64,000 bases of DNA from Nageia nagi (GCA_050084985.1 JBITNC010000002.1:19964001-20028000); one strand, 5' to 3'. Positions 45,401-52,680 are shown, counted from the first letter of the stretch. Notes: generated by a model from the letters alone, not told the origin. Translations and numbers: made by a program.

Positions 45401-46770
45401 AAGCTCCATTATGAGGTGACCACTTATCATACACTTTCTATACCAATCTTGATCGAGCAACAAAGTCTTAGCGATGCTAAGCAACTATTCCTAGACGGCG
45501 TTTAAAGAAGTGGCAGGGTTGGGAGCCTGACATTCTACAGCTTAGGTGGGTCACCTAGCCCATCCGGTGGAATTTTGAGGACGAGCTTCTACCTTCATTA
45601 GTCGCCAAGATTCGAGGAGACTCCTTGGCAGGAGGGTATTTGGATACTGAGGGAGTCAATCTATCCTACAGTTTGGTTCAACTCTCAGATGGTTTGGAAC
45701 CCTAGATCAGATGGTGTACCTCCATTGTACATTCATAGTCTTTCATAATCCAAAAAGCAATTCATTGTGTTCCATATCATTGTGTTGTTCCATTGTGTGC
45801 ATGTGTTAGCCCTTATGGCATTGTGTTGTTATATCATTGTGTGTTCCATGTGTTGTGATATACTGGTATTGGAAGCTACATATTGCTTGTATACCCATTG
45901 TTGCCATTTCTGTGTTGTGCAATTGTGTTGAGGACATTCGTAGGGTTTGCAAGATGTTGGAGAAACCCTAGGGGTTGACGTCAGCATTTGGTGGCCTACC
46001 TTTGGTATTGATGGTTGCAGAAACCCTAGTGTTGTTTGTTTTTTATTGAAGGTAATTTTAGATTCTCGTAAAGGTTTTCGAGTTTTATTTTGTTTCTTAA
46101 TTGTTAGTTAGTGTGACTTTCGAGGTGTGCTAATCCCACCCATTTTGTATGATTAATCTTTTCTTAATTTAAAATCTTTTCATAAAAAAAGAAAAAAAAA
46201 AACATATCACTAACGTGGTAAAAACAAATTCACACCATCTTTCTCTCTTTCTTTCTTTATAAGAATAAATGCTATGTGCACACATATTTACTGTAGCATT
46301 TTATTTTGCAATAAATTACCCATGCTAATGAGGGCTTGAACTCCAAAATCGGCAACTGTCACGGGCGTCCTGTCACCTTTCTCCAATATTCCCCTTTCTC
46401 TTGAGAAGATCTGTCTTTGCACCTTCAGTATCACCAGCACCTCTCAGTCTTATCACCAATTATCCTTCCACAAATTACAGCAAGGGTTAAAACTACAAAT
46501 TGAATGAAAACAACATGCTTACGTTCACGCAAAGGCGGCATGCTCTCTGCACGGCGTCGACGGCGGCTTCAAGTTCTCGGCCATATTTCGAACCCTCTGA
46601 TAAAAATGACAGACTCGACCTGCGCACCCATTAAGCCCTACATTTCAGGAGCGCGGGGAAAAAATTTGTTGCCGATCCTGCGAATTGCAGAAATGTGATT
46701 ACCTTACTGGAAGGATGCGAGAAGCAGTAAAGCGGAAGGGAAGATAAGAAGGCACACAGCACAATTTCAT
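10909..46770 (-). CDS. HAL2-like PAP (3'(2'),5'-bisphosphate) phosphatase, organellar type; five exons, 3' part outside window
   Basis: Inositol-monophosphatase-superfamily enzyme that removes the 3' phosphate from PAP, a by-product of sulfation. It belongs to the plant group annotated as putative mitochondrial/plastid HAL2-like phosphatase (Arabidopsis At4g05090 type, from memory). Five exons with compatible phases and GT/AG borders give about 184 residues without a stop. Residues 1-30 are basic and Ser/Leu-rich with no early acid, like a transit peptide. VTVADFG lies at about 76-82, VAEED at 101-105 and DPIDGT at 173-178; E103/E104, D173 and D176 are the expected metal ligands. Family members are near 400 residues, so about half is missing, expected left of position 10909. 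The next codon would start G|.., fitting the Asp usual after RG. Introns are 83, 100, 21074 and 14052 bp. The LINE and Copia-1 in intron 3 are antisense to the gene. The exons look intact, so a working gene is likely. Confidence 0.85.
11781..12045. repeat. Tandem duplication of about 130-135 bp in intron 4
   Basis: AGATTGCRTAARTTTCTCGT starts at 11781 and 11911. Both copies carry CATATTTTGCAATTC and ATGTAACCTGATTGAAAAGC. The second copy has a small extra CTGCAATT insertion. Confidence 0.8.
12046..15213. other. Intron 4 sequence, no gene seen
   Basis: AT-rich with only short unsupported frames on either strand. Confidence 0.4.
15214..15328. repeat. Inverted repeat, 25-bp perfect arms with imperfect inner extension
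   Basis: The arm 15214-15238 (starting AATTCTTAAAGTTAGCATTA) is the exact reverse complement of 15304-15328. Pairing continues inward imperfectly (TATGCACAAT against ATTGGGCATG). The unpaired centre is about 45-65 nt. A relative of the left arm and its flank lies at 19203-19310 without the right arm. Confidence 0.88.
15329..16849. other. Intron 4 sequence, no gene seen
   Basis: Contains a 20-bp direct duplication (GTGGTGATCCCATAGAGAG, about 15428-15467). It also holds a segment at 15717-15777 similar to 27541-27600. No coding region is recognised. Confidence 0.4.
16850..17154. repeat. 61-bp tandem repeat, five copies
   Basis: Units begin near 16850, 16911, 16972, 17033 and 17094. Each reads about GTTGGGTGCAAATGTGAAG, GAGACAAGGTTCTTGACTCA and CTTCGGATCTCCCCCAAGC, and copies are roughly 90 percent alike. 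There are no unique spacers, so this is not a CRISPR array. Confidence 0.92.
17155..17965. repeat. Degenerate continuation of the array, units about 75-90 bp
   Basis: GCGCAARTC, then GACAAGNTTCNTGAC, then GACTTGCGCCAAGCTTC recur eight to ten times with strong divergence. The open frames here on both strands are by-products of the repeat and carry no recognised domain. Confidence 0.65.
18090..18365 (+). repeat. LTR-like promoter block, copy 2 (related to 4640-4905)
   Basis: Contains GATGAGGATTTGCTCCCACA, TTAGGGTTAGGGCAACTC and a TATA box AACTATAAATAGCCC at about 18335-18347. It follows directly on the degenerate array, in the opposite orientation to copy 1. Downstream sequence to about 18920 may belong to the same LTR. 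No target duplication or TG..CA ends were identified. Confidence 0.6.
18366..19500. other. Possible LTR remainder and second repeat; no gene
   Basis: From about 19185 a sequence starting TGTTGGATTTCTTCTGG runs through the relative of the 15.2-kb hairpin arm to a box CCTATATAAAGC at about 19349. That looks like another LTR, with ends not established. Confidence 0.35.
19502..19620. repeat. 29-30-bp degenerate tandem repeat, four copies
   Basis: Units of the form CCAAAATGCYTCACATTTTGGCACC at about 19502, 19532, 19561 and 19591. Confidence 0.65.
19621..20614. other. Intron 4 sequence, no gene seen
   Basis: AT-rich, no recognisable domain or repeat. Confidence 0.4.
20615..20966. repeat. Tandem duplication of a 175-bp unit
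   Basis: GGCTACAYAGATAACAAGG at 20622 and 20797 is followed by near-identical sequence including GGGTACCCGTACCG and ACCCCCAAATGTCACGTTT. Copies differ at roughly one base in fifteen. Confidence 0.88.
21276..21443 (+). pseudogene. Short acidic coding remnant, possibly a hAT-like transposase C-terminus
   Basis: An open frame begins WDIDHEDMRQVYADDD, runs through NGNDDEDEH and MEYEDLEDEDKS and ends at TAA 21441-21443. Such acidic tails ending soon after a D/E cluster are common in plant hAT-derived transposases. No catalytic or BED-finger part is visible, so this is only a guess. Confidence 0.25.
21444..24238. other. Intron 4 sequence, no gene seen
   Basis: AT-rich, short unsupported frames only. 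Confidence 0.4.
24239..24279. repeat. Compound microsatellite (AT)n(AG)n
   Basis: About eleven AT units followed by about nine AG units. Confidence 0.95.
24389..24437. repeat. (AT)n microsatellite with one interruption
   Basis: Alternating AT broken once by TT near 24400. Confidence 0.95.
25004..25245 (-). CDS. HAL2-like gene, exon 4 (VAEED motif)
   Basis: 242 bp, two bases plus 80 codons with no stop. The acceptor is TTGTTGTAG|AG. It begins ELSRLFPSIPLVAEEDSS, carrying the metal-binding Glu pair. It continues through a variable Leu/Ser-rich stretch to ILKAIDRGGQD and ends TAMYW|GTGGGT. The AIDRGG..A pattern and the Trp directly before the next exon's VLDPIDGT match organellar HAL2-like proteins better than cytosolic SAL1. 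Confidence 0.9.
26166..26261. repeat. 32-bp tandem repeat, three copies
   Basis: CAGCCTTRTTAATTGCTATG then AACCTCCTTAAS, at 26166, 26198 and 26230. The last copy is slightly changed. In intron 3. Confidence 0.9.
26262..27927. other. Intron 3 sequence with short plus-strand frames, no recognised gene
   Basis: Frames at 27166-27348 and 27512-27802 carry no domain I recognise. The second contains a segment (27541-27600) shared with 15717-15777, so it is repeat-derived. Confidence 0.35.
27928..28130. repeat. Diverged direct duplication of about 125 bp
   Basis: AACTTTGTTCAGTTGGAA at 27928 and 28053. Each is followed by ATGGATCAAAGAATAT, AAAATGAASTCCATCTT and ACCAAT. Confidence 0.75.
28131..30724. 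other. Intron 3 sequence, no gene seen
   Basis: AT-rich. It leads up to the left target duplication of the LINE. Confidence 0.4.
30725..30735. repeat. LINE target-site duplication, left copy
   Basis: AACATATCACT, identical to 46201-46211. The first two A residues on the right side merge with the poly(A). Confidence 0.85.
30978..32192 (+). pseudogene. LINE ORF1 remnant (DUF4283-like domain plus zinc knuckle)
   Basis: Starts MQDDAREEATEVPAEGGEQG and proceeds through VGYFLGRIPCDTILRQWVSQ, KGPWMV, PIWIEFPNLPYTLWSFL and RVYVKLDV to YIGLSDTYFRCQSPHHRIRE. This is the order of the plant L1 ORF1 RNA-binding domain followed by a CX2CX4HX4C-type knuckle. The first Cys of the knuckle appears to be Tyr. 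Several stops interrupt (about 31179, 31300, 31350, 31586). The last codons VMEVQNPDMSQ end at TGA 32190-32192, overlapping the ORF2 start as ATGA. Confidence 0.72.
32189..35087 (+). pseudogene. LINE ORF2, 5' part: endonuclease and reverse transcriptase
   Basis: MNCLSWNVRGLTNPSYKY opens the AP-endonuclease domain, with CLQEVK near residue 35. The frame then shifts repeatedly between 32400 and 33100. The reverse transcriptase is well preserved in a 371-codon frame (33419-34534): KDKAPSIDDFPCEFYK, NWRPITLLNVSYKIIAKAIA, INFEKAYDRIEW, QGCPLAPSLFVLAAEAF and the catalytic FVDD. A 30-bp tandem duplication adds about ten residues (IIAVWEGMDN / VIAVWKGLEW). The thumb/connection region follows to 35087, where Copia-1 is inserted. 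It is an L1-clade plant LINE by domain order. Confidence 0.85.
35088..35581 (+). mobile_element. Copia-1 5' LTR (494 bp)
   Basis: TGTTGGAATG..TTTCTTCA. Contains a near-palindrome at 35149-35183 (AATACTTAAGGG / CCTTAAGTATT) and a TATA box CTATAAATGG at about 35319. Confidence 0.93.
35585..35596 (+). other. Copia-1 primer binding site
   Basis: TGGTATCAGAGC, complementary to the initiator Met tRNA 3' region, three bases after the LTR. Confidence 0.9.
36060..36730. other. Copia-1 leader insert, GC-rich (possible captured DNA)
   Basis: A sharply GC- and CpG-richer block inside an AT-rich leader. It occupies the same relative place as the Copia-3 insert but is unrelated to it. One plus-strand frame ends GLPYLCGRMVSPPRED, then FLVSLRDRFDVKRVGIAVVE and IYKGRG, which looks like genuine protein sequence. 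I could not identify its source. Confidence 0.45.
37530..37945 (+). other. Copia-1 leader block conserved with Copia-3
   Basis: CACAACATGACTTGTTTGGG, GCCCCTAAGACCTCTGTTGG and AGGCATGTGTGTAGTGATAC occur in the same order in Copia-3 at about 60470-60880. The leaders are otherwise strongly diverged, so this stretch may have a role such as RNA packaging or translation. Confidence 0.55.
38180..42126 (+). pseudogene. Copia-1 gag-pol polyprotein, disrupted
   Basis: The expected start codon is ATA at 38180, and a one-base loss follows shortly after. The gag core (UBN2-like) runs to about 38990. The zinc knuckle CNYCGIQGHKEIDC at 39017-39058 keeps all four ligands. The protease site reads WIVNSDCTNH, so the catalytic Asp of the usual DSG is Asn. 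The integrase spans about 39540-40200 with VHSDLMGPF, LKSDNGREY and the PQQNSVAERK region. A 534-codon open frame (40522-42126) holds RT (DVKSAFLNGDL, YVDDLLI) and RNase H (TTEAEYHAMS) and ends LPSRGSEV. Stops or shifts lie at about 38274, 38430, 38590, 38996, 39405, 39558, 40116, 40200 and 40506. Lineage is probably Tork/TAR-like, tentative. Confidence 0.9.
42127..42909 (+). repeat. Copia-1 3' untranslated region with tandem repeats
   Basis: Between RNase H and the polypurine tract. TCCATGTGTGAGGAACTCTT recurs at 42277 and 42384 (107-bp unit). Each unit holds two half-units built on AGTTATCCATRTGTGARGAA. The array spans about 42220-42470. Confidence 0.75.
42910..42920 (+). other. Copia-1 polypurine tract
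   Basis: TTAAAGGGGAG directly before the 3' LTR. Confidence 0.85.
42921..43408 (+). mobile_element. Copia-1 3' LTR (488 bp)
   Basis: TGTTGGAATG..GGTTCATTCA, preceded by the polypurine tract and followed by the CAAAA duplication. Confidence 0.93.
43409..44837 (+). pseudogene. LINE ORF2, 3' part (after Copia-1): zf-RVT region and C-terminal tail
   Basis: The frame resumes across the insertion as ..SSFVVK then SIWKAWEALKPWI. It includes FTTVWKSYIEPKHSFFAWN and PNPTCAFCNSPEDFLHIF followed by stop and SC, a plant zf-RVT zinc-binding region. Stops and shifts are present at about 43570, 43728, 44075 and 44290. The end is a Pro/Gln/Asn-rich tail stopping at 44835-44837 (PPDELETN). No RNase H domain follows, unlike the separate remnant at 2336-2746. 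Confidence 0.75.
44838..46200 (+). other. LINE 3' region ending in poly(A)
   Basis: No coding region. It contains a 30-bp tandem array at 45164-45325, a TATA-like ACTATATATAGAGG at about 45386 and CATTGTGTT-rich sequence at 45750-45860. The A-rich end is at 46183-46200. An additional old insertion inside this stretch cannot be excluded, since 1.36 kb is long for a LINE 3' UTR. Confidence 0.5.
45164..45325. repeat. About 30-bp tandem repeat, five to six copies
   Basis: GACCCCCACGTYRRC recurs at 45164, 45202, 45232, 45261, 45291 and 45320, with spacing of 29-30 bp apart from the first (38 bp). Most units continue with TA..AGGCC. Confidence 0.85.
46201..46211. repeat. LINE target-site duplication, right copy
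   Basis: AACATATCACT follows the poly(A) tract. Confidence 0.85.
46320..46422 (-). CDS. HAL2-like gene, exon 3 (VTVADFG motif)
   Basis: 103 bp, 34 codons plus one base. It reads VQRQIFSRERGILEKGDRTP and then VTVADFGVQALISM. K.D.TPVT.ADFG.QAL is the conserved N-terminal motif of PAP phosphatases. The donor is ATGG|GTAATT. Its final G joins AG of exon 4 as Glu, giving ISM-ELSRLFPSIPLVAEED across a 21-kb intron. That match in phase and sequence is the strongest support for the gene model. Confidence 0.9.
46523..46619 (-). CDS. HAL2-like gene, exon 2
   Basis: 97 bp, one base completing a split Arg codon and then 32 codons. It includes KYGRELEAAVDAVQRACRLC, the typical first helix of the plant HAL2-like family (pattern ELEAA.D.V.RACRLC). 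The donor is AAC|GTAAGC. An in-frame TAA lies just upstream of the acceptor, which shows that the exon cannot extend further 5'. Confidence 0.85.
46703..46770 (-). CDS. HAL2-like gene, exon 1 (start codon, transit peptide)
   Basis: ATG at 46770-46768 opens 22 codons plus two bases, starting MKLCCVPSYLPFRF. It is rich in Cys, Pro, Ser and Arg and has no acidic residue, as expected of an organellar targeting signal. The donor is AAG|GTAATC. The nearest acceptor downstream (ending TTCGCAG near 46678) would lead quickly to a stop. The acceptor ending GCGCAG at 46620 keeps the frame open and makes a split Arg codon (AG|G). Start choice is supported by the reading frame and by a TATA-like element about 140 bp upstream. 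Confidence 0.72.
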
Positions 46771-46838
46771 TCTCGGATTATTCCGTCGTCTCACGAGCGT
46801 CTTCTACAGGATCGAGAGGTACGAGTGCACAGCTTCTG

Positions 46839-46855
46839 GCGGGACTCGAACCCGC
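46839..46855 (-). other. tRNA T-arm-like hairpin in the HAL2-like gene leader
   Basis: Minus strand GCGGGTTCGAGTCCCGC is a perfect 5-bp stem with the TTCGAGT loop and B-box. A matching acceptor and anticodon arm could not be folded upstream, so it is not called a tRNA gene. Confidence 0.4.
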
Positions 46856-46910
46856 AACTTCTGTGGAGATACTGGGCTGCTCTTCACAATAAAATTGTGA
46901 TTGGCGTATT

Positions 46911-46922
46911 GTATATAATATA
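46911..46922 (-). promoter_or_regulatory. Possible core promoter (TATA-like) of the HAL2-like gene
   Basis: On the minus strand the sequence reads TATATTATATAC about 140 bp before the exon 1 ATG. That would place transcription start near 46880 with a 5' leader of roughly 110 bp. Only the motif and its spacing support this. Confidence 0.35.
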
Positions 46923-46923
46923 G

Positions 46924-49900
46924 TGAAGGTTTTTTCTATATTATTAACGAATATTTTGAGTTTATTTATTGTTATATAATTTTATATTAGTTTCTTTTAT
47001 GTAGGTGGTTAAAATAAGTTGAATACGATTATTTGGTATCATTTCATATGTTTATATTCAAGTTTTTATTTTTGTAAATTTTCTATTCAAATATTATAAT
47101 ATTTTTTCTTTTGTAAATTTAATTTTGTTAGTCTATAATATTATTATAAGATTTAAATTATTGTCAATTAATATTATTTTAGAATACATATAAAATTTAG
47201 AAAGTGTATTTGGTAGATATTTTTTTAACAAAAAAATGTTATTATATTACTTTGAAAAAATATGTTTTATACTTATTCACAAAAAAAGGTGGGTGAAAAG
47301 AAATTCACACCTTGAAGTCTATGTGAGTTAAAGGCCTTGGTATAAAAATCAAATCAAAATAATTTTATCGCAATGGTTCAATTATGATAGTATTTAGGCA
47401 AAAGTTGTTATAGAACTAGAGGGAGGTGGATCTTTGTCTAAGGGGTCACCCTAGCTTGTCGATGCATTAAGAGTCTCCATGGGAGAAACCCATCCCAAGT
47501 TGGCCTTGTCAATGGTAGGAGTTGTGACCTAATCCTTTACATCTCTCATGGGTAGATGACGAGACTTGAGAAAATTTATCATTAAGGGGATTACTAAGCC
47601 ATCCTTAAGCTCCCCAATTCTAAGACTTCCATTCTCTACACTTGTGTTGTAGGCTCCAATGGATGCCTTAAAAGTTTTAGTTATGGTATCACTTGCAAGC
47701 TTGGGATTGACTTTATTATGATGGGGAGGAAAGGACTCTTATGACTATGCATGGCATGTTTATCCAATACTTCCTAAGAGTTTGAAGATGGGCTACTTCA
47801 AGAATGACTTTATTGAGTTATACATAGAACTACAAAAGAACATTTAAAAAATATTTTGGCTTTAGCTCATACATAAATATGTGTATCTATTGAAATTTTA
47901 TAAAATATTGTAAAACTTATATCCTACCATGTGTTAAATGTAATTTATAGCCTAAAGGTATACCATAACTAAAACTTGAAAAGCAATTTGAGCCAATTTC
48001 CTAATACGTTCATATGTTAAGAGATCGATTGTAGTTTAAATGATTTTTAAAAGTTGTGAATTTAGGATCATGCAAATCTTATACTTTAGGGAAAAGCTAA
48101 AATAATTGTTTGACATTCTTTTTATGACCATGAAAATGACACCATGGTTTGGCGAACCCCAAATGAGCCAACCTTTCTTTGATAGCCTTGGTATAACAAA
48201 CACTAAGTGAAATGGAAAATTTTTGGGCTATGTAACTATGGCCTAGATAATCTAAACATGTGTTGCTAGATGTTAGCCATGGAATTTAGCCACTACCTAG
48301 TATTAAGTTTATGAACCATCAATAGATCTAGGGAGAAAGCCAATCATATACCTTGTAAGGCTTGTATTTGTAGAAAGATGTATTTGGTTGCCATTTTTAG
48401 TTTATGTACAATGGATAAGAAGGCATAATCTCAATTTTATGTAGCATGTCTAAGGAGACCACATCAACCATTGATTGGTACAATTCTTGATCCTAATTGA
48501 TCAATTTGAACTTGATTTTGACCTTATATCAGGTTATCCAATTTCTAATTGAATTGGAAAAGAGGTTTTTCACTACACGAATTCCCCTATTGCAAAATTT
48601 TTAAAGAATGCATCCAAGGGATTTTGCCTAAAGGTTAATCCTAGTATGGAATGATAAATGATTATCAAATAGATTGATGGTTGATAACCATTGTGAAATT
48701 CATTCCCTTTGTACTAGATCCATGGTTTAATGGCTTCCCAATCTTTCACATGCTTTTAGTAATGAAGGAAACATGGATTTTTATAAGAGCCTTAAAAATA
48801 AATAAGGTTTTTAATCTCAAACCTTGTCCTCGTAAGGGGATCCTATGGAAATATAATAGTGAAGAATAATTTTCCAATCTTTTTCACTCTCAATAGCTTG
48901 AATAGTACATCTTGCATAAAGAGTATCACTTATCATTGTATGTCCATAAGGTTCATATCACCAAAATCACATGGAGATAACAAAAATACCAAGCTACCTA
49001 ATGGAATCCTTTCCATTGGTCTAAGGAGGTCCATATAAAGTTTTAAAGGATATTATTTAAGTTTATATAGAAATCTTTTAAAGGAGCCCAACAGGAAGAA
49101 TAATATACATGCATTGTTGCAAGAATTTTATAGCAAACTTATAATTTATTTGTAGGATACATGGGCTTTGAAATCTAATGTTATTGTTTCTTTATTACTC
49201 AATCAACATGTTGCAAAAGTTTTAACAATGAGGATTGAAAAACAAATGAGATTCCTAGGAATAAAAAGGTTCACCATGGCCAATTCACTTTCATTCATAA
49301 TTAGTTAACTAGGATATTATAACAAGGAAGGATTATTGGAAGTAATACATTTTTTTCCATTAAATGCTTGATCTTATCACTAAACAAAATATGCTTAGAT
49401 ATTTAAGGACTCATGAGATATTATATTCTTCCTTCTTCAAGGTGAGAAAAAAAATCATTTATAAAATGTCCATTGATATAATGGAAATTAGAGGAATGGG
49501 GGAGAGTAATGTCTCAAACCCTACCTTGAGATTCTACATGGGAAAGTGATTTGTAAATCTCTATAAGCTATGTTATTCTAGAGATCACCAAATACAAATT
49601 TCTTTACTTAACCTTTACATTTACTTTTATGTGAACATTATTGTGACTAATTCATCAACATTGTTGTATAAGATATAGATACCAATAATAAACAAAATGA
49701 AAATCGTATCCACAACATAAAGATACAAAGATTTACCTTGGTTTACCTAATATGGATAGGCCAACATGTCAGATATTGATTAATGTCTTGGGTCACAAGA
49801 GTAATACATTTATAATAGTTTTATTAAAAACTTCAATGCTTCCATAACTTGCATATTCTATTAACAACTACATAAAATCCTCTACAACCTCTCAACAAAC

Positions 49901-50429
49901 TTTAAAATGGCTTTCTCTCATATATTAATAATAGGAAATAACCATATAACAATCTAAAATATCAACCAAACTCGCCAACTCCTTCTAGAGATGGCAATGA
50001 ATATTTTATAGGTAAAATTGAAGCCTCCTGAAAGATAAATAGCTAACCAAATGTCTCAAACAATTAGGAAATGCCTTAAATCACTTTATCTTCCTTCATA
50101 ATTGTTATTTCATCTTAGTGTTGGTGTTGAATGATATGGTTAAGTAGTCAAAATAACATACGTTCCTAGTTAAGTAATGGATTATCATAAGACCAGTTTA
50201 TGATTCGCTTCACATCAACACATCTCCATAACTCCCTTGAATGCATATGATATTGAAAATTTTGATCTCTAACAAACTCATTAAAAGATCATGCATGAAG
50301 ATTAATGTTGGCATTATTGGTAGTGTTAGCACTAAGCTATAATGCACAGAACATAACCAATTCAAAGGTACATCTCAAAAATGAGCATGAAGACCCTTAG
50401 TAACAATCTTCACTATATGAATATGAGAT
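46924..50429. other. Upstream flank, AT-rich, no gene recognised
   Basis: Short frames only. 49900-50430 may hold the 3' end and LTR of the gypsy remnant (for example minus-strand TGTTAGAGATC at about 50274), but ends are not defined. Confidence 0.4.
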
Positions 50430-52162
50430 TTAGATCATGCCTCTCCAATGATAAGGGTTTTGGTCCCCAAAAGCTTTCACTTCGAAGCATACGAGTAATA
50501 ATTCCTCCACTCTGGTTTTATGATACCATTTTGCTTTGTTAAGCTTTTGTCCTTTCAACCTAATCAACCAAAGCTTATGTTCTCCCCTTTTTATCACATG
50601 AACCTTATTTTGCAAAATTGTATCCTCTCCAAGTTCATTCATATTTGTTAGATAAGTATTATCAATTTATGGAAAATCTCAACGTATTGTCTTCTCTTCT
50701 GCAGTTAATATAAATGGCTCAAATAATTTTAAGTTATCCACATTCATAATCAAATAAATATTCACTAGGTAGGTAGATTCAACTTAAAAGCATTTTCAAT
50801 CACTTTATCTACAATGTCAAATGGCCATGCCTTATAGGTTTCATCTTTTTTATTGGTCCTTGCAACCTCTCTCTGTTGAGATGTAACCAAACTCTATCTC
50901 CCACTTGAAACTTATGGTCAACTTTATGTTTATAGTGGCATATCTTATACTTAGAATATCTTACTTTGAGTTTCTCTTGAACCTTCAAATGAATTTTCCT
51001 TTACCAATAAATTATTCAACATATTCTTCTTCTTTTATAACTAAAATGTCCTTATCCTTTTATTGTCCAAACACATAATCAAAAGGCGATGGATGAAGGT
51101 ATTGAAAATAAGTCTCAAATGGAGTTTTACTTGTGGAAGTATGAATTTCCCTATAAGAGTATTGGATGTAAACAAGATGTTCATACCAAGTCTTTGCATT
51201 TTTTACATAATATCCCTATAATAACTAAACTATTATCCGATTCGCCACTTCTATTTAACCATCAATACGAGGATGAAAAGTGGTACTCCTCTTCAATCTT
51301 GTATTCATCTTCTTACATGGACTTGAAACATACATCTTTTTAAATATATCCACAACTACAAATAAATAGTCATGTCCCCTTTTAGAAATAGGTAAACCTT
51401 TAACATAATCCATTGAGATACTTTCCCAAGCTTAGTTTGGAACTGGAAGTTACATATACAAATCCAATTCCATGTTACTTATTTTGTTGATACAACACAT
51501 TACACACCCTCATATATACTTTACAACTTGATCTTGCATCTTTGGTCAATACACATATCTTTATAAATTATATATTATCTTTCCCATACAAAATGACCAA
51601 TAATATTAGAAGTATGTGTCTCTCTAATCAACTAAATTCTTTCACTTTCAAGAAAAATACAACACATTTAAATTATAAACAAGTCCATCTACAAGATGAT
51701 AATCATCTATAACTTCACAATCTAATCTGAATATTTTCTTTAGCTTCTTATAAACTTCACCAACATTAGAATTTGTCAAGTATGCTTCCAAAAATGCTTC
51801 ATGAATAAAAGTACAAACTTCCATTATTGAAATTAAAGCTAAATCACCTTTGTAACCCAATGTTGGTAGCATTGATGCTTTTGGATAAGTGGTCTAAACA
51901 ACATGCTTGCAAGTTTATTTGTACTTCCCTTCTTATACTAGATGATGATATGAAATTTTTGTAAAAACCCCATCCATCTAAAATACCGTGCTTGTTGCAA
52001 TCTCGTTTGAGTTTATAAATACTATAATGGTTGATGATCAATATGAATTATAGTTTTCTTACCCATCGAATAATACTTCAATTTATTCATCACTTATACG
52101 AATGCATGTAATTACTTATTGTATGTTGCATAGTTTAAAACTACTCTAGTAAACTTCTCAAA
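50430..52162 (-). pseudogene. Ty3/gypsy pol remnant: RNase H, integrase and C-terminus
   Basis: On the minus strand from 52162: KFTRVVLNYATYNK with a stop, KKTIIHIDHQPL and LQQARYFRWMGFLQKFHIII, the gypsy RNase H. The zinc-binding/linker region follows, then AWESISMDYVKGLPISKKGH and DYLFVVVDIF (integrase core). Further on are HKFQVGDRVWLHLNREGLQG and VKAFGDQNPYHWRGMI at the C-terminus near 50430. Stops and shifts are frequent. The upstream end is cut exactly where the Copia-2 LTR starts (52163), so gag, protease and RT should resume beyond Copia-2 and Copia-3, outside the window. Confidence 0.85.
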
Positions 52163-52667
52163 TGAAGGACCTAACACTAACAATATAATTACTAATCAAC
52201 CAAGATCACATGAAAGCTCTCAAATTTACATCTAACAAACTCACACATAAGATAATCTCACAAAGTAACTCAAGATGTAAAGTGGTTCCTCCAACTAGGA
52301 GTACATCTACTAATTAGATCTTTACTTCAATCACAAATTCAACTCTCTTACAATTCTCCTAATCTCAACTCCTACACTTCTATCCTATAGCATAACTTTA
52401 CTCCACAATTAGTGTGTAATCACAAAGAGGGAGCCTTCTATTTATAGTCCAAAATCTCTCTTTGGATCATTATTTTATCCAATGTACAAAAGCATGACAT
52501 GCGCATCCTTTTACCTAAGGGGCATGCTCATGACATAGAGTGTAGGACAAGTTACATTATTATATTCACTTAAATACTCAAGGTATCAAATGATACCCTT
52601 AAGTATTAGTGAATTTACATAGAAGATTTTATACAACCTTTACAATAATGCATTATACATTCTAACA
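52163..52667 (-). mobile_element. Copia-2 3' LTR (505 bp)
   Basis: Minus strand begins TGTTAGAATGTATAATGC and ends GTTAGGTCCTTCA. It has the same near-palindrome (52572-52607) and body as the Copia-1 LTRs. Confidence 0.9.
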
Positions 52668-52680
52668 TTCCCCCTTAATG
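52668..52680 (-). other. Copia-2 polypurine tract
   Basis: Minus strand CATTAAGGGGGAA directly before the LTR. Confidence 0.85.

Larger units (their letters stand above)
30736..46200 (+). mobile_element. L1-type LINE, nearly full length, split by Copia-1
   Basis: AACATATCACT at 30725-30735 recurs at 46201-46211 directly after a poly(A)-rich end (46183-46200). This marks target-primed insertion. Removing Copia-1 and one copy of its target duplication leaves about 7.1 kb. The order is a 242-bp 5' leader, ORF1 (30978-32192), ORF2 (32189-44837 with the Copia-1 gap) and a 1.36-kb 3' region. Both ORFs carry many stops and frameshifts. It lies in intron 3 of the HAL2-like gene, antisense to it, and its 3' end is about 119 bp from the exon 3 donor. 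Confidence 0.88.

Noticed and set aside
45000-45900. A separate LTR inside the LINE 3' region (TATA-like box, repeats)
   Set aside because: No TG..CA ends, PBS, PPT or target duplication could be found, and the LINE poly(A) and duplication enclose it.
46670-46690. Acceptor TTCGCAG as the start of HAL2-like exon 2
   Set aside because: It leads to an in-frame TAG within about 40 bp. The later acceptor at 46620 keeps the frame and fits the family.
46839-46905. A complete tRNA gene on the minus strand
   Set aside because: Only the T arm folds. No anticodon or D arm pairs properly upstream.
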